The notes: generated from the letters alone by a model not told the origin. Numbered from the stretch's first letter, positions 1-7,709 are shown. The stretch is DNA of 13,764 nt from Chitinispirillaceae bacterium (GCA_016926315.1 JAFGOU010000556.1:1-13764); one strand, 5' to 3'. Made by a program: numbers and translations.

Positions 1-102
1 GTGCTCAACGGGATCGCCTACGATGCCGCGACACGGACCTTCTACCTTACGGGAAAAAAATGGAAGAACATCTATCGGGTGACGATCGAATCAGACCAGT
101 GA
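1..102 (+). CDS. Glutaminyl-peptide cyclotransferase, C-terminal fragment
   Basis: Frame 1 is open from the window edge and reads 33 residues before TGA at 100-102. It begins VLNGIAYDAATRTFYLTGKK and continues WKNIYRV. The pattern LNGIAYD...(F)YLTGK.W..(L/I)Y.V is typical of the last blade of plant/bacterial-type glutamine cyclotransferases (beta-propeller family). These convert N-terminal glutamine of peptides to pyroglutamate and are often exported. The start and any signal peptide lie outside the window. The gene runs towards larB, whose stop is 134 bp away on the other strand. The family call rests on one short but characteristic segment recalled from family knowledge. Confidence 0.75.
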   Translation: MLNGIAYDAATRTFYLTGKKWKNIYRVTIESDQ

Positions 103-236
103 CACGGGAAATACCCTGGCGGGCATGACCCTGATGTTTCCCGGTGTCATGGTATCGCTCTCCCCCTTGGCCGGCACCGGGTATGCATCATCTTCAGGAA
201 ACCTTTTCTTGAAAAATCGCACCCCCCTCATCGCCA

Positions 237-237
<1 letters not shown>
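91..237 (-). CDS. Possible 48-residue protein coupled to larB
   Basis: An ATG overlaps the larB stop as TAATG (ATG at 237-235) and opens a 48-codon frame ending in TGA at 91-93. The product begins MAMRGVRFFKKRF and is basic at its N-terminus. There is no separate Shine-Dalgarno site, but the TAATG arrangement allows re-initiation after larB. The frame runs 12 bp into the convergent cyclotransferase gene. I recognise no family and no motif, so this may be a chance frame; it is recorded because the junction geometry is that of a coupled gene pair. Confidence 0.2.
101..148. repeat. Imperfect inverted repeat between convergent genes
   Basis: GACACGGGAAA (101-111) faces TTTCCCGGTGTC (137-148), an 11-bp stem with one bulged G and a 25-nt loop. 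It starts inside the stop codon of the cyclotransferase gene and lies downstream of larB on the other strand. It could serve as a transcription end for either gene, but neither strand has a T-run after it, so terminator function is only a possibility. Confidence 0.35.
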
Positions 238-989
<752 letters not shown>

Positions 990-1062
990 GGGGACCTTTC
1001 GTTTCAAATCCCGGTCCCGGCGGCAGGAACATGACCTGCCCGGGGTACCCTCAATATACAAT

Positions 1063-1096
1063 AAAAAAGGGGCGGACATCAGTGCCGCCCCTTTTT
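1063..1096 (-). terminator. Rho-independent terminator, possibly bidirectional
   Basis: AAAAAGGGGCGG (1064-1075) pairs perfectly with CCGCCCCTTTTT (1085-1096) around a 9-nt loop. On the minus strand the hairpin follows the stop of the 57-codon gene by about 30 bp and is trailed by a T-run (complement of 1063-1068), so it should terminate that transcript. The plus strand also has a T-run (1092-1096), which would block read-through the other way. Confidence 0.85.
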
Positions 1097-1125
1097 CCGG
1101 ATTTTTTGACCGCCAAGGCTCGGTG

Positions 1126-1299
1126 TCAGGCGCTCACGTCAATGTTTGCGCCTTTGCCGATCTCCATCCCCACGGCCATCCGAACTGTCGCTTCCATCAA
1201 CTTTTCAGCCTGCTTGATCACTGCATTCGTCGCGGTTTCGAGAACCTGATGTACCGCCTGCGTCGAGCCTGCAACCAGGGCCTGAGAGGTTGCATCCAT
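1126..1299 (-). CDS. Small putative motility protein, YjfB-like
   Basis: 57 residues, start ATG at 1299, stop TGA at 1126-1128. It begins MDATSQALVAGSTQAVHQVL and ends GKGANIDVSA. The first 45 residues are predicted to be one continuous Ala-rich helix; the Gly...Asn-Ile-Asp-Val ending recalls the C-terminus of the short YjfB putative motility family. A strong AAGGGGG Shine-Dalgarno site sits 6-7 bases before the ATG. The gene has its own sigma-28-like promoter (1346-1372) and its own terminator (1063-1096), so it is a single-gene unit. Promoter type and sequence point the same way: expression with the flagellar/chemotaxis regulon. The molecular role of the family is unknown. That the gene is real is nearly certain; the family match comes from memory and is moderate. 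Confidence 0.75.
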   Translation of the reverse strand: MDATSQALVAGSTQAVHQVLETATNAVIKQAEKLMEATVRMAVGMEIGKGANIDVSA

Positions 1300-1345
1300 G
1301 CCGACCCCCTTGAGATAATTTGAAAAACAGAGACGCCTTTCAGAG

Positions 1346-1372
1346 GTATCGGCAGAAAGGGGCGGAACTTGA
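1346..1372 (-). promoter_or_regulatory. Sigma-28 (FliA/SigD)-type promoter
   Basis: Read on the minus strand, TCAAGTTC (1372-1365), exactly 11 bases, then GCCGATAC (1353-1346). The flagellar sigma-28 consensus is TAAAGTTT-N11-GCCGATAA. Matches are 6 of 8 in the -35 box, exact spacing, and 7 of 8 in the -10 box. Transcription would start near 1339, about 40 nt before the ATG of the 57-codon gene. The box overlaps nothing coding; it lies just after the stop of the phosphatase gene. Confidence 0.75.
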
Positions 1373-1380
1373 GGGTTATT

Positions 1381-1833
1381 TTACCTTCCCGAAACCGCGC
1401 CGCTGCGGATTTTTTGCAGCAGGTCATCCACCATGATCCGACACTCCGGCAGGGCCTTCGCAGCCGCCGCCTCACCCAGATCCTTGATTTTCCAGTAGAT
1501 GATCTTCCGGCCTTTCAGACTGTTTCGTTTTCTTACCATGGGCTGGTGCTCTTTTTTATCCAGGCAGACGATCAGGTCGTACAACGGCACTTCGTTCCCG
1601 GAAAGTTTCTGCGGTTTGCGAACCGGTTTTTTCACCGGGATACCGGATTTTTCAAGCTCAGCGACCGCATCGGCGGAAATCAGCCCCGGATTTTTCAGGC
1701 GCTCGAACTCTTCGGCCAGGCCGCGGGAAACGGCTCGGTGCGGCAGCGACTGGCGTGCGCATAAAGCGTTGAAATACTCCTCCGCAAACCGGGAACGGTA
1801 ATAATTTCCGGTGCAGAGAAAAAGCACGTTCAT
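1381..1833 (-). CDS. Low-molecular-weight protein tyrosine phosphatase family protein
   Basis: 150 residues. The N-terminal MNVLFLCTGNYYRSR carries the P-loop C-X5-R-S: nucleophile Cys7, Arg13 and Ser14. The candidate general-acid Asp118 sits in KIKDLGEA (115-122), where classical enzymes have Asp-Pro. The second cysteine that many family members carry beside the P-loop arginine (CRS) is replaced by tyrosine (YRS), so disulfide protection of the active site is unlikely. Members remove phosphate from protein tyrosine or related substrates; some relatives act on arsenate or phospho-arginine, so the substrate is open. The ATG at 1833 overlaps the stop of the upstream HAD gene as ATGA, so the two are translationally coupled and probably co-transcribed. 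The sigma-28 promoter starts right after its stop. Confidence 0.8.
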   Translation of the reverse strand: MNVLFLCTGNYYRSRFAEEYFNALCARQSLPHRAVSRGLAEEFERLKNPGLISADAVAELEKSGIPVKKPVRKPQKLSGNEVPLYDLIVCLDKKEHQPMVRKRNSLKGRKIIYWKIKDLGEAAAAKALPECRIMVDDLLQKIRSGAVSGR

Positions 1834-2648
1834 GGCCGCAGCAGGCCGTTAAGGACACCGACCGACTCCATGACCGCATCGGGTTTGACATGAGACAAAG
1901 CGACAGCCCGGGCAGTCGCTTCACCCGAAAGGACGCAGAGCGTTAACGCGCCGGCGTTTTTCCCGGCGGCGATGTCGGTATACAACCGGTCGCCAACCGC
2001 CACCGTCCGTTCCGCAGGCACGGAAAATTTCCTGCACAGGAGCCTGATCATATCGGGCGCAGGTTTCCCGATCACCAGGGGCCGCTTCCCGGTCGCCTTC
2101 TCGATCATAAAGCACATGGATCCGCAATCAGGAATGCTGCGACCGCCGTCGATCGGGCAGACATAATCGGGATTGGTCGCGATATAGCGTACGCCTCGGT
2201 CGATCAGTCCGCACGCCGTGCGCAGTTTTTTATACGTCAATTCGGTGTCGAATCCGGCCACCACGTAATCGACCGGTTCCGCGCCATCGCACGGGACAAG
2301 CCCGTACGACGCCAGCTCCGCGGCAAGGGAACGCGTGCCGAGCACGAAAATGCGCGCGCCGGGTTTTCTGCGGGCCAGATACATTCCGGTCGCCTGTCCC
2401 GAGGTGAACACGTTGTCCATGGTAACGGGAATGCCGAGACGGGCGATCTTGCGCCGGTAGTACGGTGCGCTGCGTGAAGAGTTGTTGGTCAGGAAAACAT
2501 AGGGGATACCCCGGTCACGGATACCGGCAATACATTCCCGTGCACCGGGGATCAGCGCGGAACCCAGATACACGGTGCCGTCGAGATCAAAAATAAACAG
2601 CCGGGCTTTTTGTAGCCGCTCCCGGATTTTAGCGCCGATAATTGGCAT
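1830..2648 (-). CDS. HAD-IIA (NagD-type) sugar-phosphate phosphatase
   Basis: 272 residues. A HAD-superfamily phosphatase of subfamily IIA, the group of NagD, 4-nitrophenylphosphatase and phosphoglycolate phosphatase. Motif I is FIFDLDGT (18-25; nucleophile Asp21, acid/base Asp23), motif II LTNNSS (53-58), motif III IGKPAPDM (193-200; Lys195), motif IV VGDRLYTDI (218-226; Asp220, Asp225). Between motifs II and III lies the C2-type cap. Length and motif spacing are normal for the family. The start is uncertain: ATG 2648 gives a family-like N-terminus but has no clear Shine-Dalgarno site, and an ATG at 2684 or a start further up to 2798 is possible. Its stop overlaps the start of the low-molecular-weight phosphatase gene. 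Substrate cannot be told from sequence. Confidence 0.85.
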   Translation of the reverse strand: MPIIGAKIRERLQKARLFIFDLDGTVYLGSALIPGARECIAGIRDRGIPYVFLTNNSSRSAPYYRRKIARLGIPVTMDNVFTSGQATGMYLARRKPGARIFVLGTRSLAAELASYGLVPCDGAEPVDYVVAGFDTELTYKKLRTACGLIDRGVRYIATNPDYVCPIDGGRSIPDCGSMCFMIEKATGKRPLVIGKPAPDMIRLLCRKFSVPAERTVAVGDRLYTDIAAGKNAGALTLCVLSGEATARAVALSHVKPDAVMESVGVLNGLLRP

Positions 2649-2755
2649 AGAACTGAAAACCGATCGGTTGTTGAACGGGCGCATCGCTATGCATACAGGA
2701 ATAAAATAGGTCGTGCGGGTCGGCGCACCACCGGCAAAAATGCTCCCTTTCGCCG

Positions 2756-4261
2756 CTACTCTTCCGTTTCCGCCGCGACGTCCACACCCTCCTTCCACGG
2801 CTCGAGCTCGCTCGAACGGGCGGACTTCCGCAATTTCCGCAGCGCCTTGATTTCGATCTGGCGGATCCGTTCGTTACTGAGCCTGAGCCGTTCACCCACC
2901 TCGCCAAGGGTCTTGATCCTGCCGTCATCAAGACCGAACCGCATTATCACCGTCTGTTTTTCCCTCTGATCAAGGGAATCCAGCGCGAGGTTGATATGCC
3001 TGCGCAAATCGGCAAGCGACAGCCGTTCAAACGGGTCCTCGGCGGCCGGATCCTCCAGGTATTCGCCGATCGTGGCATCATCATCGCCGACATGCATGTC
3101 GAGCGATACCGGGTTGAGCACGCTTTCAAGCGCATTTGTCACCTTTTCGGGAGAAACTTTCAGATGGTCCGCGATCTCCTCAATCGTCGGCTGCCTGCCG
3201 ACTTTCATGCAATACTCGCGCGAGTACTGGTCGATCTTGGAAAACAGGTCAAGCGTATTGGCAGGGACATGGATGGTCTTGGCCTTTTCGTTTATCGAGC
3301 GCAGGATCGCCTGACGTATCCACCAGATCGCATAGGTACTGAACTTATATCCCCGGTGGTAATCGAAGCTTTCCACCGCCGTGATGAGCCCCTTGTTGCC
3401 TTCCTGGATGAGATCGCTGATCTCAAGCCCTCGATGGATGTACCGCTTCGCCACACTGACCACGAGACGGACGTTCGATTCGATGATCGAACATTTAGCC
3501 TCGTCGCGCATGTCCTCCCAATAGGTGAATTCGTCAAGCGCCGTCTCGTTCTGCGAAGCCGCCAGCAGGGACCGGAACCTGGCGAGCAGATCGCGTATCT
3601 GGTGCGGATTGAGCTTGAGCTGCATGCAGATTTCCGTGCACTCCTCCTCAAGCCGTTCGATCGCTTCCGCGCGCCCGTCGGCGGACCCGGCCGGCGAACC
3701 ATTGCGTTGAAGAGTTTCCAGTTCCGCCCGTTTTTTCCTGATGGCGGCGATGACGTCAAGGAATTCCCGCGTCGCCCTGTCCATGCTCGCCTGGTCGGCC
3801 GAGAATTCGTCGTCAAGTTGCAACACCTCGGTGCACCGCACCTTCCCTTCCGAAAGCTTTTGCGCGATGTGATAGAGCGTTTCGATGATCACGGTTTCCC
3901 GGAACGCCCTGCTTAACATCTGGTGCCTGGCAAAACGGATCAGGATCGCATGCTGCACCTCCTGCCCACGGTTCATGAGCGGCACCTTGCCGAGCCCCTT
4001 GAGATACACCCAGGTCGGATCCGAAAAGTTCCCCCTGCCGTCGCCCGCGGCATGACGTCTTCCCGCCCTGATTGGACCCGGACCGGACCGGACCGGATGA
4101 ACCGTGATGCCGTGTTCCTTCAGGACCTCCCTGATCCTGACCTGCTCCGCGGCATCGGGCACCAGCTCCTCGATCTGCTCGTGGGTGACAAATCCCTGCA
4201 AACGGACATGTTTTCCGAGTTTCCTGAGTACCTTTTCCTCGAATGACGCTCTGACGCTCAT
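2756..4261 (-). CDS. RNA polymerase sigma-70 factor, RpoD/SigA type
   Basis: 501 residues. Regions in order: region 1.1-like domain (about 5-55, including [13 protein letters not shown]), region 1.2 ([20 protein letters not shown], 80-99), a non-conserved stretch rich in charged helices (about 110-245), region 2 (256-325, with [23 protein letters not shown] and [15 protein letters not shown]), region 3 (330-385), the 3.2 finger ([10 protein letters not shown], 386-395) and region 4 with its helix-turn-helix ([20 protein letters not shown], 451-470). A true region 1.1 is the mark of primary sigma factors. However, in region 2.4 the residue aligned with E. coli Thr440 is Leu320, while the Gln437 equivalent (Gln317) is kept, so this could be an RpoD paralogue. 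Start ATG 4261 is preceded by AAGGA. A sigma-70-like promoter lies about 90 bp upstream. Confidence 0.9.
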   Translation of the reverse strand: MSVRASFEEKVLRKLGKHVRLQGFVTHEQIEELVPDAAEQVRIREVLKEHGITVHPVRSGPGPIRAGRRHAAGDGRGNFSDPTWVYLKGLGKVPLMNRGQEVQHAILIRFARHQMLSRAFRETVIIETLYHIAQKLSEGKVRCTEVLQLDDEFSADQASMDRATREFLDVIAAIRKKRAELETLQRNGSPAGSADGRAEAIERLEEECTEICMQLKLNPHQIRDLLARFRSLLAASQNETALDEFTYWEDMRDEAKCSIIESNVRLVVSVAKRYIHRGLEISDLIQEGNKGLITAVESFDYHRGYKFSTYAIWWIRQAILRSINEKAKTIHVPANTLDLFSKIDQYSREYCMKVGRQPTIEEIADHLKVSPEKVTNALESVLNPVSLDMHVGDDDATIGEYLEDPAAEDPFERLSLADLRRHINLALDSLDQREKQTVIMRFGLDDGRIKTLGEVGERLRLSNERIRQIEIKALRKLRKSARSSELEPWKEGVDVAAETEE

Positions 4262-4351
4262 GGTTATCCTTACCGCCTGGACCGCGCTGCAATTATCCGG
4301 CGCACCGCCATTTCAGCAATAGAAGCGCACCGGCAGGGGAATACATTTTAT

Positions 4352-4380
4352 ATTGTATGATGAAAGGAAGGGAGGAGCAA
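4352..4380 (-). promoter_or_regulatory. Sigma-70-type promoter of the sigma factor gene
   Basis: On the minus strand TTGCTC (4380-4375), 17 bases, then TACAAT (4357-4352): 4 of 6 and 5 of 6 matches to TTGACA and TATAAT at optimal spacing. Transcription would start near 4345, giving a leader of about 84 nt before the ATG at 4261. Confidence 0.5.
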
Positions 4381-4439
4381 GACGTTAGGGAGCTACCGTA
4401 CCTAAAAAGCAAAGTTGCCAAAACAATTCCGGTTAGATA

Positions 4440-4579
4440 GTGTCTGTCCGAAAAGTCTTTGTTTTGACGTCATACCGGCGAAAGCCGGTATCCAGCTAGC
4501 GAAAACGGCCAGAAACCCTGGATTCCGGCTTTCGCCGGAATGACGGATTCTTAAAAAACAGGGGTTTTCGGACAGAAAC
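4440..4579. mobile_element. 140-bp MITE-like element with TA target duplication
   Basis: Terminal inverted repeats GTGTCTGTCCGAAAA (4440-4454) and TTTTCGGACAGAAAC (4565-4579) match at 14 of 15 positions, and each is flanked by TA (4438-4439 and 4580-4581). TA duplication is the hallmark of IS630/Tc1/mariner transposition. The interior has no coding capacity and consists mostly of two large palindromic arms, so this is a non-autonomous element depending on a transposase elsewhere. It fills the divergent space between the sigma gene and pyrK; its right end is 32 bp before the pyrK ATG. The assignment to an IS630-like mover is inferred from the TA alone. Confidence 0.7.
4468..4545. repeat. Nested palindromic arms within the MITE
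   Basis: Two 28-bp arms, 4468-4495 and 4518-4545, are inverted copies of each other at 26 of 28 positions. Each arm is itself a palindrome: left TACCGGC-GAAA-GCCGGTA, right TTCCGGC-TTTC-GCCGGAA. The two mismatches between the arms (4474 and 4489 in the left arm) fall on partners of the same local stem, so each hairpin stays fully paired. On the plus strand the left loop is GAAA; on the minus strand the right one is. The GCCGGAATGACG-type core resembles short dispersed palindromes seen in many bacterial genomes. Confidence 0.85.
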
Positions 4580-4611
4580 TAGATATATATTTTCAAGATC
4601 AATACCACCGT

Positions 4612-5385
4612 ATGAAGCACCTTACCCCCGCCATTGTCTCCAACCACCCCATCAGCACCGATTTCTTTGAGATGACCTTCTCGTGGGACGCGACCCCCGA
4701 GGTGCCGCGGCCAGGCCAGTTTTTCACGGTCAGGATATCGCGCGACACGGTACCTCTCCTGCGCCGTCCCTTTGCATTCTCTGCGCTCGATCCGGATAAA
4801 AAAACCGCCTCCATGATCTACCAAAAGCGGGGCCGGGGAACTGAAATCCTTACCGGCAAACGCCCGGGTGACGCACTCGACCTTCTCGGACCGCTGGGAA
4901 CACCCTTTCCCCTTCCCGACCCTGCTCCCCACGCGCTGCTCGTTGCCGGGGGGATCGGCATCGGACCCCTGTTGTTTCTCGCAACGGCAGTCACCTCGCG
5001 GGGCGGCAACGCCCGCATGATCTTCGGGTGCCGCAGCAGCGCAATGGTCCCTGACACCGACGGGTTCCGCGCCCTCTCCCCGGTCGTGTGCACCGATGAC
5101 GGCAGCGCCGGGTTCAAAGGCACCGCCGCGGAGTACCTCGCATCATCATATAAAGAACCGGTCATCGCCGGGACCACGATCTACGCCTGCGGTCCCCTGC
5201 CCATGCTCAAAGCGTGCCACGAGTTCGCCCGGAGCAGAGCGTGCGCCTGCATGGTGTCGGTCGAGCAGGTGATGGCGTGCGGCGTTGGCGCGTGCATGGG
5301 ATGCGCGGTAAAAATGGCGGGCGGAGGATTCAAACGCGCCTGTATCGAAGGTCCCGTGTTCGACAGCGGGGAAATAGCATGGTGA
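4612..5385 (+). CDS. pyrK: Dihydroorotate dehydrogenase B, electron-transfer subunit PyrK
   Basis: 257 residues. PyrK carries FAD and a 2Fe-2S cluster and passes electrons from dihydroorotate, via the FMN of PyrD, to NAD. The N-terminal FAD-binding barrel holds RRPFAFSAL (51-59), the NAD-binding half has VAGGIGIGPL (111-120) and YACGPLPML (191-199). The C-terminal cluster ligands are Cys223, Cys228, Cys231 and Cys244 (C-X4-C-X2-C-X12-C), the expected PyrK pattern. The length is normal. ATG 4612 has no good Shine-Dalgarno site; A/T-rich sequence and the MITE end lie just upstream, so the native leader may have been altered. It overlaps pyrD by 7 bp, so the two subunits are translationally coupled. 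Confidence 0.95.
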   Translation: MKHLTPAIVSNHPISTDFFEMTFSWDATPEVPRPGQFFTVRISRDTVPLLRRPFAFSALDPDKKTASMIYQKRGRGTEILTGKRPGDALDLLGPLGTPFPLPDPAPHALLVAGGIGIGPLLFLATAVTSRGGNARMIFGCRSSAMVPDTDGFRALSPVVCTDDGSAGFKGTAAEYLASSYKEPVIAGTTIYACGPLPMLKACHEFARSRACACMVSVEQVMACGVGACMGCAVKMAGGGFKRACIEGPVFDSGEIAW

Positions 5386-6260
5386 CGCCCCGGGACCTGA
5401 TCGTAACCATCGGCACGAAAACACTGCCCAATCCGGTCGGGGTCGCGTCCGGCACATTCGGCTATGGCAGCGAGTACGAAACCCTTATCGATCTCTCGCG
5501 GCTCGGGGCGATCTATACCAAGGCCGTCACGCTCGCGCCGCGCGAAGGAAACGACATCCCCCGGATCGTCGAGACCCCGTCGGGCATCCTGAACTCCATC
5601 GGTCTTGCCAACGTGGGGGTGGAGCGGTTCCTCGCCGAAAAACTTCCCGCGCTTTCCGCGCTTCCCTGCGCCATTATCGCCAACGTCGCCGGATCGACCG
5701 AAGACGAATACGCACAGGTGCTGGAACGGCTCGAATCCGCGGAAACGCTCTGGGGATACGAGATCAACGTATCGTGCCCTAATGTCAAGCACGGCGGCCT
5801 GGCGTTCGGCACCGATCCGCACCAGATCGAGCGGCTCACCGGGCGGCTCCGCGACCTCACGAAGAAACCGCTCATCATCAAACTCACGCCGAACGTGACC
5901 GATATCACGGTGATGGCGAAGGCAGCCGAGACCGCGGGCGCCGACGCGGTCTCGTGCATCAACACGCTCGTGGGCATGGTGATCGACACCCGCACGAAAA
6001 AACCGGTGCTGCCCTTTGGAAGCGGTGGCCTCTCAGGGCCGGCGATACGGCCCGTTGCGGTCGCCATGACCTGGAAGGTGTGCCGGGCGGTGACGATCCC
6101 GGTCATCGGCATGGGCGGCATCATGTGCGCCGACGACGCGCTCCAGTTCCTCATAGCCGGCGCAAAGGCGATCCAGGTGGGAACAGGAACCTTTGTGGAC
6201 CCGAGAATACCCGTGCAGGTGCTGGAGGGAATCGAGAAGTATCTTCTGGATCCGGTTTGA
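5379..6260 (+). CDS. pyrD: Dihydroorotate dehydrogenase B, catalytic subunit PyrD
   Basis: 293 residues. Cytoplasmic FMN enzyme oxidising dihydroorotate to orotate, the fourth step of pyrimidine synthesis. Class 1B features: YTKAVTLAPREGN (46-58; Lys48), INVSCPNVKHGG (129-140) with active-site Cys133 (class 2 enzymes use Ser), KLTPNVTDI (168-176), CINTLVGM (193-200) and phosphate-binding GMGGI (244-248) and GAKAIQVGTG (261-270). The partner pyrK directly upstream confirms the NAD-dependent heterotetramer type. I chose ATG 5379, preceded by GGGGA at 5368-5372; an in-frame start at 5214 would add 55 residues lying inside pyrK in another frame. Its stop is only 17 bp from the stop of the convergent beta-glucosidase gene, with no terminator visible between. 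Confidence 0.95.
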   Translation: MVTPRDLIVTIGTKTLPNPVGVASGTFGYGSEYETLIDLSRLGAIYTKAVTLAPREGNDIPRIVETPSGILNSIGLANVGVERFLAEKLPALSALPCAIIANVAGSTEDEYAQVLERLESAETLWGYEINVSCPNVKHGGLAFGTDPHQIERLTGRLRDLTKKPLIIKLTPNVTDITVMAKAAETAGADAVSCINTLVGMVIDTRTKKPVLPFGSGGLSGPAIRPVAVAMTWKVCRAVTIPVIGMGGIMCADDALQFLIAGAKAIQVGTGTFVDPRIPVQVLEGIEKYLLDPV

Positions 6261-6277
6261 CGGCAAGGAACCGGATT

Positions 6278-7702
6278 TCAGGCTCGAGTCCGACAGCGCG
6301 TCGCTTGGCGTGATGCGGACGTGGCTGGCGCAGTGACCTCCGCCCCTCCCGATGCTATCACCCTCCTGTACCACTCCCCCGAATCCTTGACGGTCCTCCG
6401 CTGCGTTTCGTAATCGACATGCACCAGCCCGAACCGTTTGGCGTATCCCTCGGCCCATTCGAAATTGTCCATGATCGACCAGTAGAAATAGCCGCGTCCG
6501 TCAACGCCGTCCCGGATCGCCCGCGCATACTCGGCGAGGTATCGTTTCATGAAATCGATGCGCTGGGGATCGCGGACCTTCCCGTCGGCCTGCACCCAGT
6601 CGTTGTTTGCCATGCCGTTCTCAGTGATGACGATCGGCAGTCGGTACCGTTCATGGTAATATTTCGGGCCCCAGTAAAGCGCCCGCGGGGTTACCGCCCA
6701 TCCCATGGCGGTCATGGGATGGCCCGGTTCATGGGGAACCGTTTCAGGGACCCCTCCCCTCCCGGCACGGACCCCGATGCCCTGGTAGATGTTGATCCCG
6801 AAGAAGTCCAGCGGCTGCCGTATGGTCTTCATGTCGTCCGGCGCGATGGAAGGCATGTCGCTTCCGAAAAGCGCGACGCCGTCATCCGGATACCGTCCCA
6901 GCACCATGGGATCGGAAAACCAGTTGTTGTTGAATACGTTTTTCTGCGTAATGGCGAACATGCTCGCCGCAGCGGCCGCACGGTCCTCGTCGCTTTCCGT
7001 GGCCGGATAATGGACAAAACTGTCGGGCGCCGCGCCGATGACCGGCGTTGTCCGGGCATGCGCCCTGATCGCGGCTACGGCCTTGCCATGGGCGAGCAGC
7101 GCGTGGTGGCCGGCGCGGAGTACTTCGGGAAACGGGCATTGCAGCCCGGGAGCGTGATACCCGGTCTGGTGGCCGTAGCCGATAAAACAGCGCGGCTCGT
7201 TGATGGTCATCCAGTGCGATACCCGGTCGGACAGGGCATCCACGACCACCCGGGCATAATCGGCGAACCAGTCGGCGCTCTCACGCGCGAGCCAGCCGCC
7301 TTTCCGGAACAGGGCGACCGGATAATCCCAGTGAAACAGGGTGACCCACGGTTCGATTCCGCACGCGAGGAGCGCATCGACAAGCGCCGAGTAGAAAGCG
7401 ATACCGCGTGCATTCGGTGCACCGTTCCCTTCCGGCAGCACACGCGGCCAGGAGAGGGAAAAACGGTACGCTCCGACGCCGATCTCCCTGAGAAGCTTCA
7501 CGTCCTCCCTGAAATGGTGGTAGTGGTCGCAGGATACGTCGCCGGTCTCTCCACGGGCCACCGCGCCCTCCCTGCGGCAGAATTCGTCCCAGACCGAGAG
7601 TCCCCTGCCGTCTTCTTCCGCCGCGCCCTCGATCTGATAGCTCGACGCCGCGGCGCCCCAGATAAAATGGCCGGGGAAAAGGGTCGATGGTTTCACCTCC
7701 AT
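6278..7702 (-). CDS. GH1 family beta-glucosidase
   Basis: 474 residues. Glycoside hydrolase family 1, retaining, hydrolysing cellobiose-like or aryl beta-glucosides and often beta-galactosides. N-terminal signature FIWGAAASSYQIEGA (13-27); acid/base Glu169 in TINEP (167-171); nucleophile Glu361 in ITENG (359-363); aglycone/glucose-binding end NFEWAEGYAKRFGLVHVDY (413-431). No signal peptide, so cytoplasmic: it probably acts on imported oligosaccharides. The last 25 residues (Ala/Thr/Ser/Arg-rich) extend beyond the family core. The start at 7702 lacks a clear upstream Shine-Dalgarno site; a GGAGGTG run lies inside codons 1-3 instead, with no ATG/GTG/TTG start after it in frame nearby. Convergent with pyrD, divergent from glgB. 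Phospho-glucosidase activity cannot be excluded from sequence, but no PTS gene is near. Confidence 0.92.
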   Translation of the reverse strand: MEVKPSTLFPGHFIWGAAASSYQIEGAAEEDGRGLSVWDEFCRREGAVARGETGDVSCDHYHHFREDVKLLREIGVGAYRFSLSWPRVLPEGNGAPNARGIAFYSALVDALLACGIEPWVTLFHWDYPVALFRKGGWLARESADWFADYARVVVDALSDRVSHWMTINEPRCFIGYGHQTGYHAPGLQCPFPEVLRAGHHALLAHGKAVAAIRAHARTTPVIGAAPDSFVHYPATESDEDRAAAAASMFAITQKNVFNNNWFSDPMVLGRYPDDGVALFGSDMPSIAPDDMKTIRQPLDFFGINIYQGIGVRAGRGGVPETVPHEPGHPMTAMGWAVTPRALYWGPKYYHERYRLPIVITENGMANNDWVQADGKVRDPQRIDFMKRYLAEYARAIRDGVDGRGYFYWSIMDNFEWAEGYAKRFGLVHVDYETQRRTVKDSGEWYRRVIASGGAEVTAPATSASRQATRCRTRA

Positions 7703-7709
7703 GGCGGCT

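Noticed and set aside
990..1079. N-terminal extension of LarB by 30 residues
   Set aside because: The extension is not LarB-like and runs into the terminator hairpin; a good Shine-Dalgarno site precedes ATG 989.
2996..3916. A 306-codon open frame on the plus strand
   Set aside because: Antisense to the sigma factor gene, whose regions 1.1 to 4 are all intact; the product resembles nothing I know.
4468..4545. A CRISPR repeat pair or a rho-independent terminator
   Set aside because: The two copies are inverted, not direct, there are no spacers, and neither hairpin is followed by a T-run; they sit inside a TA-flanked element.
5214..5378. Upstream in-frame start of pyrD within pyrK
   Set aside because: The 55 extra residues are Arg/Gly-rich out-of-frame pyrK sequence; ATG 5379 has its own ribosome-binding site and gives the family length.
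6261..6277. A shared terminator between pyrD and the beta-glucosidase gene
   Set aside because: The gap is 17 bp and contains no inverted repeat or T-run.
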